Source of the DNA: CAZFIM01 sp964519615
GTDB taxonomy: Bacteria; Chloroflexota; Dehalococcoidia; GIF9; UBA5629
Direction: 5' to 3'
Assembly: GCA_964519615.1 (NCBI GenBank)
Contig: CAZFIM010000020.1
Location: 1-38,991, forward strand
DNA length: 38,991 bases
A program made the position numbers and the translations under genes. Shown here one piece after another: positions 1-6,434 of the stretch (its first letter is position 1; each line of letters opens with the position of its first letter). The notes beneath the pieces are model-generated. The model did no database searches. It was not told the DNA's origin and was given only the letters and a program-made list of their open reading frames with translations.

Positions 1-282
1 ACCCTCTGCGACTTCGCTGTAGAGCTTGTTGAGTTTTTCTTTTTCCAGCATTGCCAGGTCTCTTTGCGTATCTCTGGGATAAGTGCTGAAGTCTTCAGCG
101 GGCCCGAATTGAGTGGGATTAACAAAAATACTCACCACGACATGGTCATTGCTTTGGCGTGCTTCTCTTACGAGCGATAAATGTCCTTCATGAAGATATC
201 CCATTGTTGGAACGAAACCGATGCTTCCCTTGAGTTTTGTTCTTAGTTTTTTGAAACTGGAAATGCTCTCAGATGTTTCCAT
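1..282 (-). CDS. panC: Pantothenate synthetase (pantoate--beta-alanine ligase), N-terminal part
   Basis: This ligase joins pantoate and beta-alanine with ATP to make pantothenate in the cytoplasm. Only the first 94 codons are inside the window; the family is usually about 280 residues. The visible part carries the family signatures: FVPTMGYLHEGHLSLV, the nucleotide-binding region with the HxGH-type motif written HEGH, and FVNPTQFGPAEDF with YPRD. The start is ATG at 282, and the sequence METSESIS precedes the conserved core by a normal distance. It is the last visible gene of the pan operon, 11 bases after the panB stop. Nothing suggests damage; the truncation is only the window edge. Confidence 0.95.
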   Translation of the reverse strand, partial: METSESISSFKKLRTKLKGSIGFVPTMGYLHEGHLSLVREARQSNDHVVVSIFVNPTQFGPAEDFSTYPRDTQRDLAMLEKEKLNKLYSEVAEG

Positions 283-293
283 ATCCCTCTACC

Positions 294-1127
294 TCAATTT
301 CCCAGACCATCAAGCAGGCTTTCATCAATTGATGAGGTATGCTGCATGGTAGGGAATATACCTGTTTTTACCTCTGCTACATAGGTGCTCAAAGCTTCTT
401 TCATTGTGTCTGCCAGTCTGGCATATTGTTTGGAGTGTTTGGGGATAAAATCGGTAAAAAGACCAAGTACGTCGTGAATAACCTGTACCTGTCCATCACA
501 ATAAGGACCTGCTCCGATGCCGATAGTCGGAATAGTTAGCTTCTGTGTAATGAGACGGGATACTTCTGCGGGGACCAGCTCAAGTACAACTGCAAAAGCT
601 CCTGCCTGCTCAAGAGCGATGGCGTCGTTGAGTAATTGGCCGGCTGCATCACGTGTTTTACCCTGTACTTTTATGCCACCAAGCTGATGGATAAATTGAG
701 GAGTAAGCCCCAGGTGCCCCATAACCGGGATTCCGCATGAAGTAATGCGTTTAACGGTTTCAGCAACTACCTCTCCACCTTCAAGTTTGACCGCCTGAGC
801 TCCTGCTTCCTGCAGAAAGCGGGCAGCGTTGCGCATGGCATCATCTGTGCTGATATGATAGGTCATAAAAGGAAGATCGCCGATTATCAGAGCTTTTTTT
901 GTTCCTCTTACGACTGCTTTTGTATGATGGAGCATCATGTCAAGTGTGACCGGTATGGTGGAATCGTAGCCCAGCATTACCATACCGAGGCTGTCTCCTA
1001 CCAGAATAAGGGGAATACCGGCTTCATCCACCAGTTTGGCCGTGGAATAATCATAAGCCGTGATCATAACTATTTTTTCATTTTTAACCTTCATGTCCCT
1101 GATATTGCTGATAGTTGTACGCATCAT
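294..1127 (-). CDS. panB: 3-methyl-2-oxobutanoate hydroxymethyltransferase
   Basis: PanB transfers a hydroxymethyl group from 5,10-methylene-tetrahydrofolate to 2-oxoisovalerate, giving ketopantoate, the first committed step to pantothenate. The full-length 277-residue protein shows the family motifs: MITAYDYSTAKLVDEAG near the N-terminus, the metal-binding LVGDSLGMVMLGYDST, KLEGG around residue 115, GHLGLTPQ, and PTIGIGAG with CDGQVQV. Two adjacent ATG codons (1127 and 1124) follow a run AAGGGGG; either could be used. It lies between panD (14 bases upstream) and panC (11 bases downstream), so all are very likely one transcript. The next step, ketopantoate reduction, has no classical panE in the window (see the DUF2520 gene). 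Confidence 0.97.
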   Translation of the reverse strand: MMRTTISNIRDMKVKNEKIVMITAYDYSTAKLVDEAGIPLILVGDSLGMVMLGYDSTIPVTLDMMLHHTKAVVRGTKKALIIGDLPFMTYHISTDDAMRNAARFLQEAGAQAVKLEGGEVVAETVKRITSCGIPVMGHLGLTPQFIHQLGGIKVQGKTRDAAGQLLNDAIALEQAGAFAVVLELVPAEVSRLITQKLTIPTIGIGAGPYCDGQVQVIHDVLGLFTDFIPKHSKQYARLADTMKEALSTYVAEVKTGIFPTMQHTSSIDESLLDGLGN

Positions 1128-1141
1128 TTTCCCCCTTATTC

Positions 1142-1531
1142 CTATATATGCGAAAGAAGAGTTGCTGTCGCATCTACATTTTTTATTCCGGTAATCCTGT
1201 TTTCTGAGTTTACATAGACGAGACGTGGGGTAGCACTGCGTGCCTTTTCTTCTGGAACGTCATGATAGGTAAGAATAATGACTATGTCATCAGGAGCAGC
1301 CAGCCTGGCGGCGGCACCGTTCAAACATATGACTCCGGAATCCCGGGCACCTTCGATGGCATAGGTACTGAAGCGTGCTCCGTTATTGACATTGAGCACG
1401 TCCACACGTTCATATTCGATAATATCGGCAGCTTCCATCAACGTTTTATCGATGGTTATGCTCCCCTCATAAGATAAATTAGCCTCGGTGACCCGTGCTC
1501 TGTGCAGTTTGCTTTTTAGCATATTTCTCAT
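1142..1531 (-). CDS. panD: Aspartate 1-decarboxylase proenzyme
   Basis: PanD decarboxylates L-aspartate to beta-alanine, the second precursor of pantothenate. The 129-residue proenzyme is the usual size and contains the self-processing site YEGS; cleavage between Gly23 and Ser24 would create the pyruvoyl cofactor at Ser24. Further family hallmarks are KLHRARVTEANLSYEGS, NNGARFSTYAI and ICLNGAAARL. The start at 1531 (MRNMLKSKLHR) matches the normal N-terminus and is preceded by an AGGAG ribosome-binding site 8 bases upstream. It is in the operon between the DUF2520 gene (18 bases) and panB. I see no panM/panZ maturation factor in the window. Confidence 0.97.
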   Translation of the reverse strand: MRNMLKSKLHRARVTEANLSYEGSITIDKTLMEAADIIEYERVDVLNVNNGARFSTYAIEGARDSGVICLNGAAARLAAPDDIVIILTYHDVPEEKARSATPRLVYVNSENRITGIKNVDATATLLSHI

Positions 1532-1549
1532 GGTGTTGCTCCTTGGGCT

Positions 1550-2404
1550 TTATTGCAGCAGAGCATATAATTCATCTGCTCTGGCTGAGTTTATTTTTCC
1601 TTTTTTCAGGGCAATGGGGATGGTCTGTTGTCCCAAAAGCTTATAACTATTTAGTAATTCCGGTTCCTTCTTTTTCAATGCATCCAGGTGTTTACTTATT
1701 GTACCCAGATCGCCCCGGGCGATAGGGCCTGTTAGGCAATCGGGCAGGCCGATATTTTCAATATTGCTTAATGTCCCTCTAAGCAGGGGAATGAGCGATT
1801 TAACGGAATGATCTTGCGATATATCAAACCCTTTCCAGAGATCGGTAGCCAATTTGACCAGAGTTACAAGATAGTTGCAAGCGAAAACTGCTGCTGCATG
1901 ATAAAGAACTTTATCTTCTGCTGTCAGCACCACAAAGCTTCCACCCAGCGCAAGCGCCATCTTTTTCAGTATCGCTAGCAACGAAGGGGCTGCCTCAATG
2001 GCAAAAGTTGAGCCGGGCAGGTTATTGATGGCCTGATCCACACTGGCAAAGGTCTGTAAAGGGTGAATACAACCCGTATTTACACCGCGTACTTTTGCCG
2101 CTTCAAGTATGTCGGTTGAATGGGCACCGCTGCAGTGAACGACGTTTTGCTCCTTATGCCATTCTATCTGTGACGCAACTATAGAGATACTATCATCAGG
2201 AGTAGTGATAAATATGAATTCTGCGCTATCTGCAACATCCTGAGCATGATCAAATGCCTTGCAGTTCTGGATTCTGGCCGCCAGTTTATCAGCCGATTTG
2301 CGGGAGCGACTCGCAACCGCAACTACGTTATAGCCAGCTTTTGTTAATTGAACAGCCAGTGCCGTTCCCGTAGTTCCTGCCCCTATAAATCCGATTGTGA
2401 TCAT
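1550..2404 (-). CDS. Rossmann-fold DUF2520 protein, candidate ketopantoate reductase
   Basis: This 284-residue protein begins with a dinucleotide-binding Rossmann motif, IGFIGAGTTGTALA (GxGxxG at residues 8-13), followed by VAVASRSRKSADKLA, then a C-terminal all-helical half of the DUF2520 type (roughly residues 130-284). The overall build resembles F420/NADP-dependent reductases. Its ATG overlaps the stop of the P1 peptidase gene by four bases, and panD follows, so it is translationally coupled inside the pan operon. The operon holds panB, panC and panD but no recognisable PanE, and a reductase of ketopantoate is exactly what is missing. I recall a non-PanE enzyme named PanG described in Francisella; whether this protein belongs to it needs checking. 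Family assignment is firm, the specific reaction is inference. Confidence 0.8.
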   Translation of the reverse strand: MITIGFIGAGTTGTALAVQLTKAGYNVVAVASRSRKSADKLAARIQNCKAFDHAQDVADSAEFIFITTPDDSISIVASQIEWHKEQNVVHCSGAHSTDILEAAKVRGVNTGCIHPLQTFASVDQAINNLPGSTFAIEAAPSLLAILKKMALALGGSFVVLTAEDKVLYHAAAVFACNYLVTLVKLATDLWKGFDISQDHSVKSLIPLLRGTLSNIENIGLPDCLTGPIARGDLGTISKHLDALKKKEPELLNSYKLLGQQTIPIALKKGKINSARADELYALLQ

Positions 2405-3375
2405 CTTTCTATATTAAATGAAAGTTCATTTATTGATGGTATGCCGGCAACGGTTGTTGCCTTTAAAACCGCTCTTTCTATAGCACAGGAAACGGTCTCC
2501 GCTGCCAGAGCACCGAGCATAGAAAGATCACAATTAAAATCACCTGCTGAGATGCTGAATATAGTATCACCGTCGTGCATAGTATGGCATGGATTGATTG
2601 AACGGGACAGTCCATCATGCGCCATTTGAGCCAGTTTGTTTGCCTGCTCTTTGGTAAGCACGGCGTTTGTAGCAACTACTCCAATGGTGGTATTCTCAGG
2701 AAGTGGCTTATTATGAGGTATTCCCTCTTTCATGATCTCGATGCTGCTTAGAAAACCTCCCTTTCGCTCATCGCGCGGACCGGCTATTATCCTGCCTGTC
2801 TTATGATCCAAGATATCTCCTACAGCATTTACCGCTATGAGTGCTGCTACGATTACTCCGTCCTGTGTCGTAAGAGATGCGCTTCCAATTCCGCTTTTTA
2901 CAGATTTATGAATTCCCAGGAATTTGCCTACAGTAGCTCCTGTGCCTGCGCCGACGCTTCCTTCTGCTATGCTGCCGTCGTGCCCATTCAGACATGCTTG
3001 ATAGCCTGCATCAGCTCCCGGTCTTATTAATGAGCTCCCAATATTCAGATCAAAGAGAACAGCAGCGGGAACGATCGGTACAATCCCAAAACCAGTATTA
3101 AAGCCGCAGCCCTGTTCTGCAAGATAGCGCATGACTCCGCTTGCGGCATCCAGGCCGAAAGCACTCCCGCCGCTGAGAAGTATAGCATGGACCTGCTGAA
3201 TTAAATTCATAGGACGAAGAAGATCTGTCTCTCTGGTACCCGGTGCCGAACCTCGTACATCGACTCCGGCAATTGCACCGGATTGACAGAGGACCACAGT
3301 ACATCCGGTAGCAGCATCAAGGTCGGTATAATGACCGACCTTCAATCCGTGTATATCAGTTATGTTTCCTGACAT
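2401..3375 (-). CDS. P1 family (DmpA/BapA/NylC-type) N-terminal-nucleophile peptidase
   Basis: P1 proteins are self-cleaving hydrolases that release N-terminal residues from peptides or split omega-amino-acid amides; members include the beta-aminopeptidases BapA and DmpA and nylon hydrolase NylC. This copy of about 324 residues shows the family start (ITDIHGLKVGHYTD), GVDVRGSAPGTRETDLL, HAILLSGGSAFGLDAASGVM, and EGSVGAGTGATVGK. The probable autocleavage site is Asn228-Thr229 in ENTTIGVVATNAVL, making Thr229 the nucleophile. The start is ATG at 3375, or in-frame TTG at 3381, which sits a better 6 bases after AGAAGG inside the terminator hairpin. An upstream extension (MLRRFF) would lie in the leader hairpin and is unlikely. 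It heads the pan operon, which suggests a link to beta-alanine or pantothenate-like amides (inference). Confidence 0.9.
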   Translation of the reverse strand: MSGNITDIHGLKVGHYTDLDAATGCTVVLCQSGAIAGVDVRGSAPGTRETDLLRPMNLIQQVHAILLSGGSAFGLDAASGVMRYLAEQGCGFNTGFGIVPIVPAAVLFDLNIGSSLIRPGADAGYQACLNGHDGSIAEGSVGAGTGATVGKFLGIHKSVKSGIGSASLTTQDGVIVAALIAVNAVGDILDHKTGRIIAGPRDERKGGFLSSIEIMKEGIPHNKPLPENTTIGVVATNAVLTKEQANKLAQMAHDGLSRSINPCHTMHDGDTIFSISAGDFNCDLSMLGALAAETVSCAIERAVLKATTVAGIPSINELSFNIER

Positions 3376-3514
3376 CTTCAAAAAAAACCTTCTCAGCAAT
3401 AACTGAGAAGGTCCATAGAAGCGCTCTACCTATGTACCGTCTCGGTCATCACTGATCCAAGCGGATATTATTTACATAAAGTCTATCTGCTCACCGCCTA
3501 TTGGTCGATGGCTA
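3376..3514 (-). ncRNA. Structured leader of the pan operon, candidate pan RNA
   Basis: About 140 nt lie between the predicted transcription start near 3514 and the first gene. One helix pairs 3501-3504 with 3457-3460 and 3494-3497 with 3461-3464 (CCAA/TTGG and GCGG/CCGC, separated by a 3-base bulge). A second helix pairs 3430-3434 with 3414-3418 and 3436-3438 with 3410-3412, and its last strand overlaps the 5' arm of the terminator at 3380-3411. This layout is that of a transcription attenuator. The pan RNA motif is known upstream of panB/panC/panD genes in Chloroflexi and Firmicutes, so it is the natural candidate, but I could not match its consensus from memory. Confidence 0.55.
3380..3411 (-). 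terminator. Intrinsic terminator inside the pan-operon leader
   Basis: On the minus strand a perfect 9-bp stem (CCTTCTCAG with CTGAGAAGG) with a 6-base loop is followed directly by eight T residues. It ends only 4 bases before the P1 peptidase ATG, so it is not at the end of a gene but in front of the operon. The 3' arm also contains AGAAGG, the only Shine-Dalgarno-like sequence for the first gene, so the same hairpin could block both transcription and translation. Confidence 0.85.
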
Positions 3515-3520
3515 CATGTA

Positions 3521-3550
3521 ATTATAGTACAAAATCGCTGCTGTGGTCAA
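3521..3550 (-). promoter_or_regulatory. Strong sigma70-type promoter of the pan operon
   Basis: Minus-strand -35 TTGACC (3545-3550) and consensus -10 TATAAT (3521-3526) are separated by 18 bases. The predicted start of transcription is near 3514. The promoter lies just after the stop of the TPR gene (3579), so the pan operon is independent of it. Confidence 0.8.
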
Positions 3551-3578
3551 TTTTTTACATTCACCTTGCTGAATTATG

Positions 3579-4127
3579 CTATTCTGATTCTTCTGTCTGC
3601 ATTTGCAGGTGTACTGTCGAGATACATTGATCCATTTCATTGTCAAATTCAGGGCTGCTGGATATCTGCTGCGCTTTTCTAAAATACGCAATTGCATCGT
3701 CATAACGTCCCATGTTGGCAGAGGCAATCCCGAGATTCTTATAAATGAAATGAGATTGCATGCCCATGTCTAAGGTTGTAAGACAATCTGTAATAGCCTC
3801 CTCATATTGACGATTGTGAATATATGCGGTACTACGCTGCCAGTAAGCGAGAGTATTTTCCGGGTCCAGTTCGATAACACGACTGTAGTCTTCTATCCCC
3901 TTGTCATACATGCCCTTTTCTACATATGCCGTTCCACGATTAAAGAGTGCTTCAAGAAGGTCCGGGTTAACTTCCAGAGCGCTGTTATATTCGGTAATAG
4001 CATTATCCCACTGACCTTTTTCAGAATATTTGTCTCCTTTATTAAGGTGTTGATATTCCGGACTGAGGCAGGCAATGGTCGAAAACAAAACTGCTGCCAA
4101 AACTACCAGAATAATCCATTTCTTCAT
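3579..4127 (-). CDS. TPR-repeat lipoprotein
   Basis: This 182-residue protein has a lipoprotein signal peptide: MKK, a hydrophobic stretch, then the lipobox STIAC with Cys20 as the expected lipidated residue. The rest is built of about four tetratricopeptide repeats (roughly residues 28-61, 62-95, 96-129 and 130-163), with typical wording such as WDNAITEYNSALEVNPD and YDKGIEDYSRVIELDPE. It should be a surface-anchored protein-protein interaction module; no catalytic motif is visible. The start at 4127 is chosen because the signal peptide begins there and GGAGGG lies 10 bases upstream; an in-frame extension to 4244 would destroy the signal peptide. It is transcribed divergently from the next lipoprotein gene. 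The specific partner is unknown. Confidence 0.88.
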   Translation of the reverse strand: MKKWIILVVLAAVLFSTIACLSPEYQHLNKGDKYSEKGQWDNAITEYNSALEVNPDLLEALFNRGTAYVEKGMYDKGIEDYSRVIELDPENTLAYWQRSTAYIHNRQYEEAITDCLTTLDMGMQSHFIYKNLGIASANMGRYDDAIAYFRKAQQISSSPEFDNEMDQCISTVHLQMQTEESE

Positions 4128-4214
4128 TATTACTTTGCCCTCCGCTTTCCTTATTATGCAATATAGCGTCTTATCACCATTTATTAAACTGCATTGAGCG
4201 AAATTGGTTATTCG

Positions 4215-4243
4215 ATTATACAACGAAATAACATAATAAATCA
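4215..4243 (-). promoter_or_regulatory. Probable promoter of the TPR lipoprotein gene
   Basis: A consensus -10 TATAAT (4215-4220, minus strand) lies about 90 bases before the gene; 17 bases upstream is TGATTT (4238-4243), a poor -35. The -10 is convincing, the rest is weak. Confidence 0.4.
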
Positions 4244-4319
4244 TTTCCCTTAAATCCTAAAAGAGCTTATGGTATTTGAGTTATTGGACGGGGTATAAAA
4301 AGTGTAATTCTATCGGGAT

Positions 4320-4340
4320 GCATAAAAAAACTTTTTATGC
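4320..4340. repeat. AT-rich perfect inverted repeat
   Basis: GCATAAAAA and TTTTTATGC form a 9-bp dyad with a 3-base centre, about 110 bases before the lipoprotein start. It could be an operator or simply an AT-rich hairpin; it lies inside no gene. Confidence 0.45.
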
Positions 4341-4451
4341 TATGGTAAGTATACATGTGTCCGATTCATTGCTATTAAAGCCTATGTGTGTCCTCTGATT
4401 ACATATTGCTAATTATTGATCAAGTGGCTTTGATTTGGGAAGGAGTATACT

Positions 4452-4961
4452 ATGAAATCCAGACTGATATTCATTGTCAGTGCACTTGCAGCATTGCTGT
4501 TTTTAGGTGCATGTAATAGCTACGGTGTCTCCAGTGAAGAATATACGGCCTTGGAAGAGAAGTATCATAACCTGCAGGCTGATTATGATGCGCTTCAAAA
4601 GGAAAATGTACAGCTTGTAAATGATCTTCAAACTATACTTCCTATCGTTGAAAACCTAGAGCTGCGGCTTAACGGGGCATACGGCTATTCGCAGTTCTTC
4701 GATATTTATGCTGATATATTTAGATTTGCGTCGGGGCAGCCTACGAAATATCATTACCAGGGTGCTGAACCAGGAGAAGAATATCTGAATTTATTCTATG
4801 AATATGCTTACTATGCGGGGGGAGATGAACTTGTTGCTCATGTGGATGCTGCGTTCCATTTGCCTAAAGGAGAAGAAAAGGATAAAGCCTTTGCCGAGTT
4901 ACAAATATACCTTGCTGAAGCATTGATGAATGCTACTTATCCTGAAGCACCAGCAGAATAA
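4452..4961 (+). CDS. Coiled-coil lipoprotein of unknown function
   Basis: I do not recognise a family. The 169-residue product has a clear lipoprotein signal peptide (MKSRLIF..., lipobox LGAC with Cys21). Residues about 28-72 are a predicted coiled coil rich in Glu, Leu and Gln (EEKYHNLQADYDALQKENVQ). The rest is a compact acidic, tyrosine-rich domain (AYGYSQFFDIYADIF, NLFYEYAYYAGG) without catalytic motifs. A good ribosome-binding site, GGGAAGGAG, precedes the ATG by 6 bases. It is divergent from the TPR lipoprotein, and both may act at the cell surface, but a shared role is only a guess. Confidence 0.8.
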   Translation: MKSRLIFIVSALAALLFLGACNSYGVSSEEYTALEEKYHNLQADYDALQKENVQLVNDLQTILPIVENLELRLNGAYGYSQFFDIYADIFRFASGQPTKYHYQGAEPGEEYLNLFYEYAYYAGGDELVAHVDAAFHLPKGEEKDKAFAELQIYLAEALMNATYPEAPAE

Positions 4962-4993
4962 ATAGTGTAGTTTTCACTATATTGGCAATCAGC

Positions 4994-5446
4994 TCATACC
5001 GGGGACTGAATCATTAAAATTGGTACTGATGCTTCATGAAGAATGTGATCCGCAACGCTCCCGCGTACCCATCTGCTGATCCCGGAGCGCCCATGAGTGG
5101 CTATTATTATCAGATCAACCTTGTGAGATAAAGCATAATCAATAAGGCTTTCTGCCGCTCTACCCTGAAGCAGCTTTGCCTCAATCGCTATCTTCCCATA
5201 ATTGACCTTCTCTTTTAATTCGTCAAGATAGCTTTGTGCGCTGGAGGTCTCAAATTCCTCCATTTCAGTCATTACCTGAGCATTGAAATATTCGCCTCCG
5301 ATACCGACAGGCAGGACAACTGGTTCGACAACGCGTATAAATGTAATTTTTTCAGTACCGCATCCATTAGCAATTAAGTCAACATGCGGCAATACACATT
5401 CCGCCAGTTTGGAGCCATCCATTGGAACCATGATATTTTTATACAT
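4994..5446 (-). CDS. Universal stress protein, UspA family
   Basis: A single 150-residue Usp domain. It begins YKNIMVPMDGSKLAE, the usual beta1 with the adenine-contacting Asp, and ends with THGRSGISRWVRGSVAD and VPILMI, the ATP-binding loop of the type Gx2Gx9GS (the first Gly is Ala here). Such proteins are cytoplasmic dimers that bind ATP and are induced by stress or growth arrest; the exact task is usually unknown. AAGGAGG lies just before the ATG. The gene stands alone, convergent with the lipoprotein gene (32 bases between stops). Confidence 0.92.
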   Translation of the reverse strand: MYKNIMVPMDGSKLAECVLPHVDLIANGCGTEKITFIRVVEPVVLPVGIGGEYFNAQVMTEMEEFETSSAQSYLDELKEKVNYGKIAIEAKLLQGRAAESLIDYALSHKVDLIIIATHGRSGISRWVRGSVADHILHEASVPILMIQSPV

Positions 5447-5498
5447 ATACCCTCCTTGTCCTGATGAAATAAAGGATGACTTTTATTGTAACTCGTAT

Positions 5499-5520
5499 AG
5501 CATTATATGTCACCTGTCAA
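5499..5520 (-). promoter_or_regulatory. Possible promoter of the uspA-family gene
   Basis: A consensus -35 TTGACA (5515-5520, minus strand) is present, but the following -10 candidates fit poorly: TATACG follows at about 15 bases, while TATAAT follows at only 9. A short dyad TCAC-N7-GTGA overlaps the -35 box. Confidence 0.3.
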
Positions 5521-5657
5521 GTGAAAAAATAATACTGTTTAAAGCATATTACGGGCTGGACCGCTTATATCTTGAACGATAAAGAGCATCTAGCAACCAT
5601 ACAAAAGCATGAAGTTGGCGGATCGATAAATCCATGTTGATGCTGCTAGCCTGAATT

Positions 5658-6434
5658 TTATTGGAAATATGAGACAGCGTTCTGGAAAATTTTCAGTCCC
5701 TCGCCGGTTTCCGGTAAATTCTCCCGTGTCCAGCGCGGATGGTTAGTTCGAAAAAGATAAGCCTCAGGATGCGGCATCAGACCAAAAACTCGTCCTGTCT
5801 GGTCGCATATTCCGGCAATATTGCCGATAGAGCCGTTAGGGTTCCATGGATACGAAGCTTCGCAGTCTCCTTTTTCATCACAGTACTTGAGTGCAATCTG
5901 TCCGTTCTTATTAAGTTTTGGAAGAAGAGCACTATCTTCAACGGTGAACTTCCCTTCACCGTGTCTAATGGGAAGATAGAGCTTTTCTATGTCTCTGGTG
6001 AAGATCGCTTTTGAAGGCAGAACGGTAAGATAAACCCATCTGTCTTCAAATCTGCCGGAGTCATTGAATGTTATGGTAGCTGATTGTGTATGGTAATCTC
6101 CTTCAAAACCCGGCAGTATGCCCATTTTAATCATTACCTGGAAGCCGTTACAGATTCCTATTATGAGTTTGTCGTCGTCAATGAATTGTTCAAGGGGCTC
6201 GTTAAGATTGTATTTGATCTTATTGGCAAGTACTTTGCCGGCGCCTATATCATCTGCAAATGAAAAACCGCCTGGAAAGGCCAGTATTTGATAATCGGCC
6301 AGTTTTTTTTCGCCATGGATAAGTTCATTAATATGCACTCTTTCCGCAATTGCACCGCCCAGTTCAAAAGCATATTGCGTTTCGTAATCACAATTTATTC
6401 CATATCCATACAGGACAAGTACTCTTGGTTTCAT
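5658..6434 (-). CDS. purQ: Phosphoribosylformylglycinamidine synthase, glutaminase subunit
   Basis: PurQ releases ammonia from glutamine for PurL in step four of purine synthesis. This 258-residue class I glutamine amidotransferase has the oxyanion region LAFPGGFSFADD, the nucleophile Cys95 in GICNGFQ, and the His222/Glu224 pair in MPHPEA. The ATG at 6434 shares one base with the purL stop codon (TAATG), so it is translationally coupled; an in-frame upstream extension (MAKHIQRIL) lies inside purL and is not needed. It is slightly longer than the 220-230 residue Bacillus-type PurQ. No separate purS lies nearby; that function is fused to PurL. Confidence 0.96.
   Translation of the reverse strand: MKPRVLVLYGYGINCDYETQYAFELGGAIAERVHINELIHGEKKLADYQILAFPGGFSFADDIGAGKVLANKIKYNLNEPLEQFIDDDKLIIGICNGFQVMIKMGILPGFEGDYHTQSATITFNDSGRFEDRWVYLTVLPSKAIFTRDIEKLYLPIRHGEGKFTVEDSALLPKLNKNGQIALKYCDEKGDCEASYPWNPNGSIGNIAGICDQTGRVFGLMPHPEAYLFRTNHPRWTRENLPETGEGLKIFQNAVSYFQ

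Larger units (their letters stand above)
4128..4451. other. Divergent intergenic region between two lipoprotein genes
   Basis: This 324-base AT-rich spacer holds the TPR promoter and must hold the promoter of the plus-strand lipoprotein gene, which I could not place with confidence. It contains a perfect inverted repeat at 4320-4340 (GCATAAAAA / TTTTTATGC, 3-base loop). I see no coding sequence in it. Confidence 0.6.

Noticed and set aside
4128..4244. N-terminal extension of the TPR lipoprotein
   Set aside because: It would place 39 residues before a complete lipoprotein signal peptide and covers the promoter.
4962..4980. ATAGTG/CACTAT hairpin between the lipoprotein and uspA genes
   Set aside because: Only six AT-rich pairs and no T-run; too weak to call a terminator.
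5580..5657. Possible terminator hairpin after purQ (CTAGCA / TGCTAG)
   Set aside because: The loop is long, the stem is interrupted, and there is no T-tract.
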